The notes below the pieces were generated by a model. The model worked only from the letters and a program-made list of their open reading frames with translations, was not told the DNA's origin and ran no database searches. The translations under genes were made by a program, and so were the position numbers. From NCBI RefSeq assembly GCF_031624395.1, contig NZ_JAMQON010000001.1, positions 1,240,001 through 1,304,000 on the forward strand: DNA of 64,000 nt. The letters run 5' to 3'. Shown here one piece after another: positions 40,471-48,875 of this stretch (position 1 is the first letter of the stretch; each line of letters opens with the position of its first letter). This DNA comes from Halomicroarcula saliterrae. GTDB taxonomy: Archaea; Halobacteriota; Halobacteria; Halobacteriales; Haloarculaceae.

Positions 40471-42021
40471 CTCGACGGCGCGGAAGGCGACCTCGGAGAC
40501 GTAGCTGAAGCCGGGAATCAGGAGGACGGTCACGACCGCTGCGGCGACGATAGCGGTGTACAGCCCCGTCGGGTACGACTCGATGGTGCGTTCGCCCGTG
40601 GGCTCCTCGATCCACATCGCCTTGACCACTCTGGAGTAGTAGAACAGGCTGAGCGCGCTGTTGATGATCAGCGCGGCCGCGAGCGACCACGCGCCGACGT
40701 TCAGCGTCGCCGAGAACAGGTAGAACTTCGAGAAGAACCCGCCGCCGATGGGCAGGCCGGCCAGACTGAACAGGAAGACCGTCATCGCCGCACAGGCGAC
40801 CGGTGCCTGCTTGCCCAGTCCGTTGTAGTCCTCGAAGCGTCGGCCGACGCCCCAGTACTCGGCGAGGGCGATAAAGAGGAACGCGCCGGTGTTCATGAAG
40901 CCGTAGACGAGCAGGTGGGCCATCCCGGCGCTCATCGAGAGGGCCATCCCGTCACCGGTGGCGGTCAGTGCGGCCAGTCCGATGAGGACGTAGCCAGCGT
41001 GCCCGATGCTGGAGTAGGCCAGCATCCGCTTGACTTTCTCCTGGGTTGCCGCGGCGAAGTTCCCGACGAACATCGTCGCGATAGCGAGCACCTGGAAGAC
41101 GACGAACCAGTCGATGGCGCCGCCGGTCTCGACGAGCGCACCGATGGGGAAGGCGACGGCGAACGCGCGGAAGGCGATGACGAAGCCGGCGGCCTTCGAC
41201 GCCGACGAGAGGAACGCCGAGATGGGTGCCGGCGCGCCCTCGTAGGCCTCCGGGGCCCAGAACTGGAACGGCACGGCGGCCATCTTGAACGCCAGTCCGC
41301 CGATAATCATCAGGATACCGACGCCGAGGATGGACATCGGCACCGAAGCGCCACTCGCCTGTGCCTCGACGGACCCGTCGACGATTGTCTGGACCGTTCC
41401 AGAGCGGATAGCCGTCGCGACGGCGTCGAACCGCAGGACGCCGGTCGCGGCGTACACCAGCGAGATACCGTAGGCGAACACGGCCGAGGAGACAGCGCCG
41501 ATGAGGAAGTACTTCAGGCCGGCCTCGACGCTTCCCCGGTTCTTCTTCAGGAACGCCACGAGCGCGTACGACGGCAGGGAGATGAGCTCGAAGGCGACGA
41601 AGGCCGTCGCCAGGCTGTTGGCCGCAGCGAGCAGGCTCATCCCCGTCGCCGACAGCAGGACCAGCGAGTAGAACTCCGCCTGGTAGGCGTGCTCGCGGAC
41701 GTAGTCCATGCTGGCCAGCGTCACCAGGGTGGTGACGCTCGCGGTGATGGCCATGAAGAACAGCGCCATCTGGTCGACGACCAGCTGGCCGCCAAAGAGG
41801 ACGGCGCTGCCGGACCCGCCCTGCGCCGTGGGAATACCGGTGCCGCCGTATATCAGGTACACCGCGGCGGCCAGCGAGACGAGCGAACCCGTGACGGCGA
41901 TACCGCCCAGCACCGTCGTGTTCGTGCTGTCCGGGTCGACGCTGTCGGCGAGCAACAGCACCAGCGCTGCCGCGCCAAAGGCCAGCGCTGGCGCAGTCGC
42001 CAGCCACGTCGGGTCGACCAT
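40462..42021 (-). CDS. nuoN: NADH dehydrogenase-like complex I subunit N
   Basis: 519 residues, 14 membrane helices; antiporter-like subunit (Mrp family). Conserved FKMAAVPFQFWAPEAYEGAP, FLKKNRGSVEAGLKYFLIGA (Lys of the proton path), MLAYSSIGHAGYVLIG and the C-terminal KFYLFSATLNVG. Proton-translocating subunit of the membrane arm. Last gene of the nuo operon; stop lies 9 bases inside the end of the convergent hydrolase. Confidence 0.95.
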   Translation of the reverse strand: MVDPTWLATAPALAFGAAALVLLLADSVDPDSTNTTVLGGIAVTGSLVSLAAAVYLIYGGTGIPTAQGGSGSAVLFGGQLVVDQMALFFMAITASVTTLVTLASMDYVREHAYQAEFYSLVLLSATGMSLLAAANSLATAFVAFELISLPSYALVAFLKKNRGSVEAGLKYFLIGAVSSAVFAYGISLVYAATGVLRFDAVATAIRSGTVQTIVDGSVEAQASGASVPMSILGVGILMIIGGLAFKMAAVPFQFWAPEAYEGAPAPISAFLSSASKAAGFVIAFRAFAVAFPIGALVETGGAIDWFVVFQVLAIATMFVGNFAAATQEKVKRMLAYSSIGHAGYVLIGLAALTATGDGMALSMSAGMAHLLVYGFMNTGAFLFIALAEYWGVGRRFEDYNGLGKQAPVACAAMTVFLFSLAGLPIGGGFFSKFYLFSATLNVGAWSLAAALIINSALSLFYYSRVVKAMWIEEPTGERTIESYPTGLYTAIVAAAVVTVLLIPGFSYVSEVAFRAVELL

Positions 42022-43551
42022 CTATGCACCACCTCCGGTGAGCGGGGCAACGGCGTGTTGGATCATATCGAGTGAGAGGTCGGGTGCGACACCGAGCGCG
42101 ATGACGAGCAAGAGCAGGACCGCGAGGGGCGCCACGTCGTGGAACGCGGCGGGGCCGACCTCGTAGTCGGTCTCCAGACGGAAGGCGCCAAAGAGGGTCC
42201 GCTGCATCGCCCACAGCAGGTAGCCGGCGACGATGACGATGCCGAACATCGCCAGTGACGTAAGCACCGGCGCGCTCGCGCCGAGCGTGGCCGCGTCGAA
42301 AGCGCCCTTGAAGATGAAGAACTCGGCGGCGAAGCCGGCCATCAGGGGCAGCCCCATGTAGCCGAACGCGGCCGCGACGAAGATGCCGACCGTCCACGGC
42401 ATCCGGTCGGCGAGGCCGGACATGTCCCCGACCATCCGGGTGTGGGTCGTGTTGTAGATGACGCCGACCGTCATGAACATCAGCCCGGAGATGAGGCCGT
42501 GGGCGACCATCTGGAACGTCGCACCGCCCATCCCGAGCGGGGTGAACGCGACCAGGCCCAGAATCACGTACCCCATCGACGAGATAGAGGAGTACGCGAC
42601 GATGCGCTTGAGGTCACGCTGGGCCAGTGCGAGCATCGCCCCGTAGATGACCGAGACGACGCCGACGATGGCCAGCGGCACGGCGAGTGCGCGAGCGGTC
42701 TCTTCAAGCATCGTGAAGTTGAACCGCAACAGCGCGTAGGTCCCCATCTTCAGGAGGACGCCGGCGAGCATCACCGACACCGGCGTCGGGGCCTCGACGT
42801 GGGCGTCGGGCAGCCACGTGTGCAGCGGGAAGACTGGCACCTTCACCGCGAAGCCGAAGAACATCAGGACGAAGGAAATCGTCGCCAGGCTGTAGCCGGC
42901 GATGGTCGGCAGCCCGGTCGCGGTGCGGAACGCCGTCGCCATCGCGGGCAGGGACAGCGTCGTCAGGTCCGTCGCGAACACGAGGGCGAACAGCCCGGCG
43001 AACATCACCAGGGAGGCGACGTTCGTGTAGACGAAGAACTTGATAGCCGCGTACTTCCGGCGCGGGCCGCCCCACACGCCGATGAGGAAGTACATCGGGA
43101 TGAGCACGCCCTCCCAGAAGACGAACCAGAGGAAGAAATCGAGCGCGGTGAAGACGCCGATGAGACTCACTTCCATCAGAAGCATCAGGCCGTAGAACTG
43201 GGACTGGCGCTCGTCGATGGGCGTCCACGCGGAGACGATGGCCAGCGTCGTCAGGATGGTCGTCAGCGCGAGCAGCGGCATGCTCACGCCGTCGAGTCCG
43301 ACGTAGTACTGGACGGTGTAGTCGCCCAGTTGCAGCCACGGCACCTGCGTCCCGAAGGCGACTCCTTCGGGCGAGAGCAGTGCGTTGCCCGCGCCGTTGT
43401 AGTCCGTCAGGAAGACGTAGTACATGTAGGTCGTCAGCGCGACCGGAATCACGCTGATACCGGCTGCGAGCTTCCCGGCGTAGCGGTCCGGGGCCAGCAT
43501 GACGACGCCGGCTCCGAGCAGCGTGACGAGCAGGAGTGTCTCGACCAGCAT
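42022..43551 (-). CDS. nuoM: Complex I subunit M
   Basis: 509 residues, 14 membrane helices. Proton-translocating subunit with WEGVLIPMYFLIGVWGGPRR (Glu of the first helix-break), FPLHTWLPDAHVEAPTPVSV with MLAGVLLKMGTYALLRFN, and KRIVAYSSISSMGYVILG. Abuts nuoN without a gap (stop of M next to ATG of N); nuoL follows upstream. Confidence 0.95.
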   Translation of the reverse strand: MLVETLLLVTLLGAGVVMLAPDRYAGKLAAGISVIPVALTTYMYYVFLTDYNGAGNALLSPEGVAFGTQVPWLQLGDYTVQYYVGLDGVSMPLLALTTILTTLAIVSAWTPIDERQSQFYGLMLLMEVSLIGVFTALDFFLWFVFWEGVLIPMYFLIGVWGGPRRKYAAIKFFVYTNVASLVMFAGLFALVFATDLTTLSLPAMATAFRTATGLPTIAGYSLATISFVLMFFGFAVKVPVFPLHTWLPDAHVEAPTPVSVMLAGVLLKMGTYALLRFNFTMLEETARALAVPLAIVGVVSVIYGAMLALAQRDLKRIVAYSSISSMGYVILGLVAFTPLGMGGATFQMVAHGLISGLMFMTVGVIYNTTHTRMVGDMSGLADRMPWTVGIFVAAAFGYMGLPLMAGFAAEFFIFKGAFDAATLGASAPVLTSLAMFGIVIVAGYLLWAMQRTLFGAFRLETDYEVGPAAFHDVAPLAVLLLLVIALGVAPDLSLDMIQHAVAPLTGGGA

Positions 43552-45657
43552 TCAGAACCACCCCCCAGCGATACCGAAGACGACGAGCAGTAGCACGAGC
43601 CCCAGCGTCAGCAGCGTCGCGTAGTTGCTGACGACGCCGGACTGGATACGCCGGATGCGGGAGCCACCGAAGAGACTCACGCTGGAGATACCGTTGACCA
43701 CGCCGTCGACGAAGCCCTGGTCGAACTTGTCCATCGCACGAGCGATCGGGTACGTGAACCCGGTCGCGAGCCACACCTGATACTCGTCCTGGTAGTAGTT
43801 GTGCATGAGTAGCGTCTTCACACCGCCGAGTTTGTCCGTATGCTCGACCGGCTCGGGACCGCTGTACAGCGAGCGGGCGACGAGCAGGCCGGCGACTGCC
43901 AGCGCCAGCGAGAGGGCCGCCGAGGCCAGCAGCGTGCCGATGGCGCCCAGCGGTTCGCCCGCCGAGACGCCCCCGACATCGTGGAGCAGCTCCTCGTATC
44001 GGACGAGGCCGGTCCCGAGCTGTGCGGGCCAGCCGCCCTCGTCGGGCCCGTGGAGCCACGCGTGCAGGAAGTCGATGTTCGTGTCGGTGAGCTCCGCGAC
44101 CGGCTTCATGTTGATGAGGCCGACGGTCGCGGCGAGCACGCCGAGGACAGAGAGCGGCCCCTTGACGTTCCAGCCGACCGAGACGGGGTCACGGGCGATG
44201 TCGGTCCGAGGCTCGCCGTGGAAGGTGAGATACACCATTCGGAAGGTGTAAAAGCCGGTCATGAAGACGGCCAGCAGCCCCATCGCGTACGCGAGGAGAT
44301 AGACCGGCCCGAGACCGCCCGAGCTGCCGAGTCCGTGGATAAGCGCCTCGTACAGCACCTCGTCTTTCGACCAGAAGCCGGCGAAGGGGACGATGCCGGC
44401 GAGTGCCAGCGAGCCGGAGAGGAACGTCCAGTAGGTCACCGGCATCCGGTCTTTCAGGCCACCCATGTCCCACATGTTCTCGTTGTGGTGCATGGCGATG
44501 ATGACCGACCCGGCGCCGAGGAAGAGAAGCGCCTTGAACACGGCGTGCGTGGTCAGGTGGAAGACCGCGGCCACGTAGCCACCCGAGCCCAGCGCGAGCA
44601 TCATGTAGCCGTACTGGGAGATGGTGGAGTACGCGAGCACCTGTTTTATCTCCTGTTTGACGACGCCCATCGTCGCCGCGAACAGCGCGGTGAACCCGCC
44701 GACCAGCGCGATGACCGCGAGCGCCGTCGGGGAGATGGCGTAGAAGCCGTACATCCGGGCGACCAGATAGACACCGGCCGCGACCATCGTCGCCGCGTGA
44801 ATCAGTGCCGAGACGGGCGTCGGACCCTCCATCGCGTCGGGGAGCCACGTGTGCAGCGGGAACTGCGCGGACTTGCCGATGACGCCGCCGAGGACGAGCA
44901 GGCCGAGCACCGTGAACCACTGCTGGGCGCCCATGCCGACGGTTTCGAGCATCGCGATGTTCTCGGTCGCGCCCTCGACGATCGCCTCCTCGGCCAGCGC
45001 CGGGAAGCTCTGGGCGACGACCTGACCGCCCTCGGTGATGGGGGCGAACAGGCCGGTCCCGAACGTCGCGAGGATGCCCACGACGCCGATGAGGAAGAAG
45101 TAGTCACCGAATCGGGTGACCAGGAACGCCTTCTTCGCGGCGCTGGGCGGGCCCTCTTCACGGAACCAGAAGCCGATGAGGAGGTACGAACACAGCCCCA
45201 CCAGCTCGAAGAAGATGAAGGCCATCAGGAGGTTGTTGGCCACGACGAAGCCGAGCATGCTCGCCGTGAACAGTCCGAGGCCGGCGTAGTAACGCGGGAG
45301 ACCGGTCTCGCCCTCGTCGTTCATATAGCCCAGCGAGAAGATGTGGACCAGGAAGGAGATGAGGGTGACTATCAGGAGCATGAGCGCCGACAGCGGGTCG
45401 AGCAGCAGGCCAAAGCGGAGCGCGATAGAGTCTACGCCCGCGACCCACGTGTAGACGAACTCGTTGTACGACGTGCTCGTCCCGGTGAAGCCGGCGACGG
45501 TCAGTGTGACCCAGATGGAGAGCAACAGCGACCCACCCGTCGCGGCGATGCCCGCGAGCGCGCCGCCTTTCGGCATGCGCTTGCCCGCGAACAGCGCCAC
45601 GAGGAACGATACGAACGGTAACAGGACAATCGCCGGAGCGTATGTGAATGCAGACAT
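43552..45657 (-). CDS. nuoL: Complex I subunit L
   Basis: 701 residues, the largest antiporter-like subunit with 16 membrane helices and the long lateral helix near the C-terminus. Motifs: FFELVGLCSYLLIGFWFREE, QFPLHTWLPDAMEGPTPVSA, LAYSTISQYGYMMLALGSG. The C-terminal part (DEYQVWLATGFTYPIARAMD) precedes the last helix (LGLVLLLVVFGIAGGWF). ATG 45657 leaves a 2-base gap after nuoK; the ATG at 45666 would overlap nuoK. Confidence 0.95.
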   Translation of the reverse strand: MSAFTYAPAIVLLPFVSFLVALFAGKRMPKGGALAGIAATGGSLLLSIWVTLTVAGFTGTSTSYNEFVYTWVAGVDSIALRFGLLLDPLSALMLLIVTLISFLVHIFSLGYMNDEGETGLPRYYAGLGLFTASMLGFVVANNLLMAFIFFELVGLCSYLLIGFWFREEGPPSAAKKAFLVTRFGDYFFLIGVVGILATFGTGLFAPITEGGQVVAQSFPALAEEAIVEGATENIAMLETVGMGAQQWFTVLGLLVLGGVIGKSAQFPLHTWLPDAMEGPTPVSALIHAATMVAAGVYLVARMYGFYAISPTALAVIALVGGFTALFAATMGVVKQEIKQVLAYSTISQYGYMMLALGSGGYVAAVFHLTTHAVFKALLFLGAGSVIIAMHHNENMWDMGGLKDRMPVTYWTFLSGSLALAGIVPFAGFWSKDEVLYEALIHGLGSSGGLGPVYLLAYAMGLLAVFMTGFYTFRMVYLTFHGEPRTDIARDPVSVGWNVKGPLSVLGVLAATVGLINMKPVAELTDTNIDFLHAWLHGPDEGGWPAQLGTGLVRYEELLHDVGGVSAGEPLGAIGTLLASAALSLALAVAGLLVARSLYSGPEPVEHTDKLGGVKTLLMHNYYQDEYQVWLATGFTYPIARAMDKFDQGFVDGVVNGISSVSLFGGSRIRRIQSGVVSNYATLLTLGLVLLLVVFGIAGGWF

Positions 45658-45659
45658 CG

Positions 45660-45965
45660 TTACCACCTCATCGTCGTCGCTTTCGTCACGTCCACGTCGG
45701 TGAAGTTACGGTACAGAACGAGGATGATGCCGATACCGACCGCCACCTCGGCGGCCGCGATGGCCATCCCGAACAGGGCAAACACCTGACCGGTGAGATT
45801 GCCGTGCTGGAGCGAGAACGCCACGAAGTTGATGTTGGCCGCGTTCAGCATCAGCTCGACCGACATCAGGAAGATGAGCGCGTTGCGCCGCGTCAGCACG
45901 CCGAACAGGCCGATACAGAAGATAGCCGCGGAGAGCAGCAGGTAGGCTTCGGCGGGAACAGCCAC
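45660..45965 (-). CDS. nuoK: Complex I subunit K
   Basis: 101 residues, three membrane helices. Conserved Glu in helix 2 (LIFLMSVELMLNAANINFVA) and in helix 3 (MAIAAAEVAVGIGIILVLYR), both needed for proton transfer in the NuoK family. Overlaps the start of the upstream gene by one base. Part of the contiguous nuo operon. Confidence 0.95.
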   Translation of the reverse strand: MAVPAEAYLLLSAAIFCIGLFGVLTRRNALIFLMSVELMLNAANINFVAFSLQHGNLTGQVFALFGMAIAAAEVAVGIGIILVLYRNFTDVDVTKATTMRW

Positions 45966-46369
45966 TATTCGTCACCTCCGTCGGACGGGGTGCCCCCATC
46001 GGTTGCCACGGCGTCGTCGTCGGTGCCCTCGCTCTGGGTACCGAGGCCGACGTTCTCACCTGCCTCCTCTCGCTTTGCCAGCATCACCGCACCGTCCAGC
46101 GCGGCATCGAGGAGGACACCTATCAGGAGGAACGCGACCAGGAAGCCCTCACCGGGGACGGCCGCCTCACCGTCGTCCATAATGGCGCTGGGTGCGATGT
46201 CGAACATCGCCGCACCCAGGCTCTTCGTGACTGCGGACGACTCCGGAAACCCCGCCGGTGCGGGGAAAGAGGCTGTCACGAACACGGCAGCGAGGACGAC
46301 GAACAGCGCCACAGCGGCGAGTCCGGCGACGTAGTTCCCCTCGGTGTTGAGCCGTGGTTTGTTCGTCAT
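45965..46369 (-). CDS. nuoJ2: Complex I subunit J, second half (split NuoJ2)
   Basis: 134 residues with two helices (NYVAGLAAVALFVVLAAVF and GFLVAFLLIGVLLDAALDGA) and an acidic C-terminal tail. Together with the upstream gene it makes up one NuoJ: the first part carries helices 1-3, this one helices 4-5. Splitting of nuoJ into two genes is usual for haloarchaea. Its ATG overlaps the nuoJ1 stop by four bases (ATGA), ensuring equal translation. Confidence 0.88.
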   Translation of the reverse strand: MTNKPRLNTEGNYVAGLAAVALFVVLAAVFVTASFPAPAGFPESSAVTKSLGAAMFDIAPSAIMDDGEAAVPGEGFLVAFLLIGVLLDAALDGAVMLAKREEAGENVGLGTQSEGTDDDAVATDGGTPSDGGDE

Positions 46370-46635
46370 GGCGTCACCTCGATGGCGGATTCGTCCTCAC
46401 GCGTCAGCATCACGGCGAACGTGATGAGGATGAGAACGCCGCCGACGTAGACGAGGATTTGCATCGTTGCGACGAACGCCGCCATGTTCAGCACGTAGAA
46501 CACGGCGACACTGACCAACGAGACGCCCAGTAACAGCGCTGAATGCCAGACGTCACGGACTAACACGACGCCGGCCGCGCTCCCCACCGTCACCAGAGCG
46601 AACAGCGCGAACGCGATTGACTCGTACAGTGCCAT
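46366..46635 (-). CDS. nuoJ1: Complex I subunit J, first half (split NuoJ1)
   Basis: 89 residues, three helices: YESIAFALFALVTVGSAAGV, then HSALLLGVSLVSVAVFYVLN, then MQILVYVGGVLILITFAVML with the conserved YVGGVLIL (the pi-bulge helix of NuoJ important for energy coupling). Ends with an acidic tail TREDESAIEVTP. ATG 46635 chosen since the upstream ORF part is not NuoJ-like; 192 bases separate it from the zinc-ribbon gene. Confidence 0.9.
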   Translation of the reverse strand: MALYESIAFALFALVTVGSAAGVVLVRDVWHSALLLGVSLVSVAVFYVLNMAAFVATMQILVYVGGVLILITFAVMLTREDESAIEVTP

Positions 46636-46827
46636 CTTACTTGGAGACTCTTGGCGGCGGCCCTTTGAAGATTCCTCTTTCGCCTCGCGCGAGCGAGCGC
46701 GTAACACCCCAGTTGGTTGCCGGAATCTGACTCACGGGGTGGTCGGAGCGTCCCCGCTGCAGTCGACCGGCGCCATCAGACACTGGTCGCGAGTGTCGGC
46801 TGTGTGCCGCGTGGACCGACGAGGGTG

Positions 46828-47010
46828 CTACTCGGCGTAGAAGCGCGCCAGCCCACACTCCGGACAGACGTCACAGGTCAGATAGCTGCCTTTGAGATTG
46901 AGCGCCCCAAGGATACCGCCGGTGGCGTCGATTCGTATCCGTTCGCCGGGTGTGGAGGCCCGGTGGTCGGCCTCCTGCATCGGCACATCACAGTCCGGAC
47001 AAGGAGGCAT
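46828..47010 (-). CDS. 60-residue zinc-ribbon protein inside the nuo operon
   Basis: From ATG 47010 (one at 47037 would prepend PRCPKTPG). Two Cys pairs: CPDC (residues 4-7) and CDVCPEC near residues 47-53, separated by a basic/beta region GERIRIDATGGILGALNLKG. It sits in the operon between nuoI and nuoJ1, on the same strand. Small Zn ribbons here are not complex I subunits; an assembly or regulatory role is a guess. Real by Cys conservation and context, unknown in function. Confidence 0.7.
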   Translation of the reverse strand: MPPCPDCDVPMQEADHRASTPGERIRIDATGGILGALNLKGSYLTCDVCPECGLARFYAE

Positions 47011-47326
47011 ACCGGGCGTTTTCGGACAGCGCGGCACAAGGCGTTGGCCGCAGAGTCGCGGCGGAAACTGACGCGAAAAGCGAACGAACGGCCAAACAGC
47101 CCGCTACTGGTAGTCGATCTCGCCTTCGCCCTCACCGATCGACGCACCGCGGTCAGGCTCTCGGGACTCCAGCGGGTCACTATCCTCCACCTTTTTCTTC
47201 GGCGGGTGACCTCGCGAGCCAGTGGCTCGCTGCGGGCACCACTCCTCGAAAAACGTGGATGAAAGAGGCCGGACTCTCACTGCGTTCGAGTCCGGTGAAA
47301 CCGCGCCTCCGGCGCGGTACGTCGCA
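47011..47326. other. Gap in the nuo operon with duplicated nuoI tail and hairpin
   Basis: 316 bases without a gene inside an otherwise tightly packed operon. Contains the nuoI tail copy (47104-47185), a short T-rich CTTTTTCTT tract (47192-47200 on the plus strand), and a perfect 8-base-stem hairpin CCGGACTC-TCACTGCGTTC-GAGTCCGG at 47269-47295. This might allow partial termination between nuoI and the downstream genes. Confidence 0.7.
47104..47185 (-). repeat. Duplicated 3' tail of nuoI
   Basis: 82 bases matching 47327-47408 (the last 25 or so codons plus stop of nuoI) with four substitutions, offset 223. It would encode DPLESREPDRGASIGEGEGE and the stop, but has no start, so is a non-coding relic. 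A direct repeat of this kind marks a local duplication, with the intervening 141 bases containing a hairpin of the TCACTGCGTTC family. Confidence 0.88.
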
Positions 47327-47788
47327 CTACTGGTAGTCGATCTCGCCTTCGCCCTCACCGATCCACGCACCGCGGTCCGGCTCTCGGGACTCCAGCGGGT
47401 CGATATCCTTGTACCACGGGACGTTCTTGAGCTGCTCTTTGTCGTAGGCGAACTCGTCTTTCGTGTCCGCGGTGAACTCGAAGTTCTGGGTCAGCAGGAT
47501 GGCGTCCGTCGGGCAGACCTCCTCGCACAGCCGGCAGTAGATACACTGGCCGATGTGGAGGTTGTACTGCTCGCCGTTGCGCTGGTCGTCCTGAACGATC
47601 TGGATGGTGTTGTTCGGGCAGACGTTCTCGCACTGGCGACACCAGATACACCGCTCCTGGCTGAACTTGTGGACGCCACGGAAGCGGGGGCTCACCTCGG
47701 GTGTGACGTCCGGGTACTCCACCGTGAACGTCTCCCCGTCGAGGGCGTGTTTCATCGTCGTCGCCATGGATTTCATGATGCCAATCAT
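47327..47788 (-). CDS. nuoI: Complex I subunit I (8Fe ferredoxin-like)
   Basis: 153 residues with two [4Fe-4S] motifs, CIWCRQCENVCP and CIYCRLCEEVCP, that pass electrons toward NuoB. C-terminal tail rich in Glu ends GEGEGEIDYQ and is the part that is duplicated downstream at 47104. The gene follows nuoH by 40 bases and is likely co-transcribed. Confidence 0.95.
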   Translation of the reverse strand: MIGIMKSMATTMKHALDGETFTVEYPDVTPEVSPRFRGVHKFSQERCIWCRQCENVCPNNTIQIVQDDQRNGEQYNLHIGQCIYCRLCEEVCPTDAILLTQNFEFTADTKDEFAYDKEQLKNVPWYKDIDPLESREPDRGAWIGEGEGEIDYQ

Positions 47789-47828
47789 TGTCGGATACCT
47801 CCAGCGGTCGCGGTCGTGAGTGCGGTCA

Positions 47829-48875
47829 TCAGGCGACCACCCCGACGATGACCGCCGTCAACAGCAGGTTCGCCAGCGAGAGCACGAGCATGCCCTTCCA
47901 GCCGATTTCGATGAGCTGGTCGATTCGGACGCGCGGAATCGCCGAGCGGGCCCACTGGGTAAAGAGGAAGACGCCCCAGATTTTGATGAGGAACCAGACG
48001 ATACCCGGCAGCACCGGGCCGGCCGGTCCACCGAGGAAGATGGTGGCGATGATGGCGCCACCGAGGAAGATGTGGATGAACTCGCCGAGGTAGATGAGCA
48101 CGAAGTACACCGAGGAGTACTCGGTCTGATACCCCGCGACAATCTCCGTCGGCGCCTCCGGGATGTCGAACGGGTTGCGGCCGACCTCCGCCAGGTTCGC
48201 GATCATGAACAGCACGAACGCGAAGGGGTTGACGAAGGCGTACCACGACGGAATCGGCCCGACGAGGGTCTGGGACTGGGCCGCGACGATCTCGCTCATC
48301 TGGAGCGAGCCGGCGAAGATGACGACCGACGCGCCGGTGAGGATGAGCGGAATCTCGTAGGCGACGTTCTGTGCGACCGCGCGCAGCCCGCCGAGGAACG
48401 AGTACTTGTTGTTCGACGCGTAGCCGGCCATCACCAGCCCGACAGAGGCCATCGAGGCCGTCGCGAACACGTAGGCCAGTCCGACTTCGGGGTCGGCCAG
48501 ATGGAGGCCGTTCCCCATCGGGATGACTGCGAAGCCAAGCAGCGCCGAACTCGCGATGAGCAGCGGTGCGAGGTCCCACGCGGGGCGGTCGACGCCGTCG
48601 GGGACGATGAGCTCCTTCGAGAGCAGCCGTACCGAGTCAGCCACGATGATGAGCAGCCCGAACGGGCCGATACGGTCGACGGCGATACGGTCGGTGAACG
48701 CGGCCGTTATCTTCCGTTTCGCCCACGGACCGGCGAGGGCCGTGTTGGTCATCATCAGCGTGCCGATGAGGGCCGCGCCGACGAGGCTCGTCAGGATCAT
48801 CACCGGAACGCTGTTGGGGTCGAGACCCGCGAGCTCCGCCAGCGTCTCGGGGAGCGGGGCCGACTCCGGCGCCAT
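47829..48875 (-). CDS. nuoH: Complex I subunit H
   Basis: 348 residues, eight membrane helices; forms the quinone entry site. Conserved NLAEVGRNPFDIPEAPTEIV (charged loop), VAGYQTEYSSVYFVLIYLGE and IGPFGLLIIVADSVRLLSKE. One-base overlap of its start with the nuoCD stop. Typical position after nuoCD since nuoG is absent. Confidence 0.95.
   Translation of the reverse strand: MAPESAPLPETLAELAGLDPNSVPVMILTSLVGAALIGTLMMTNTALAGPWAKRKITAAFTDRIAVDRIGPFGLLIIVADSVRLLSKELIVPDGVDRPAWDLAPLLIASSALLGFAVIPMGNGLHLADPEVGLAYVFATASMASVGLVMAGYASNNKYSFLGGLRAVAQNVAYEIPLILTGASVVIFAGSLQMSEIVAAQSQTLVGPIPSWYAFVNPFAFVLFMIANLAEVGRNPFDIPEAPTEIVAGYQTEYSSVYFVLIYLGEFIHIFLGGAIIATIFLGGPAGPVLPGIVWFLIKIWGVFLFTQWARSAIPRVRIDQLIEIGWKGMLVLSLANLLLTAVIVGVVA

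Noticed and set aside
47104-47370. 88-codon frame ending in a NuoI-like tail
   Set aside because: Only the last ~25 codons match NuoI, due to the duplicated 3' end; no start and no ferredoxin motifs.
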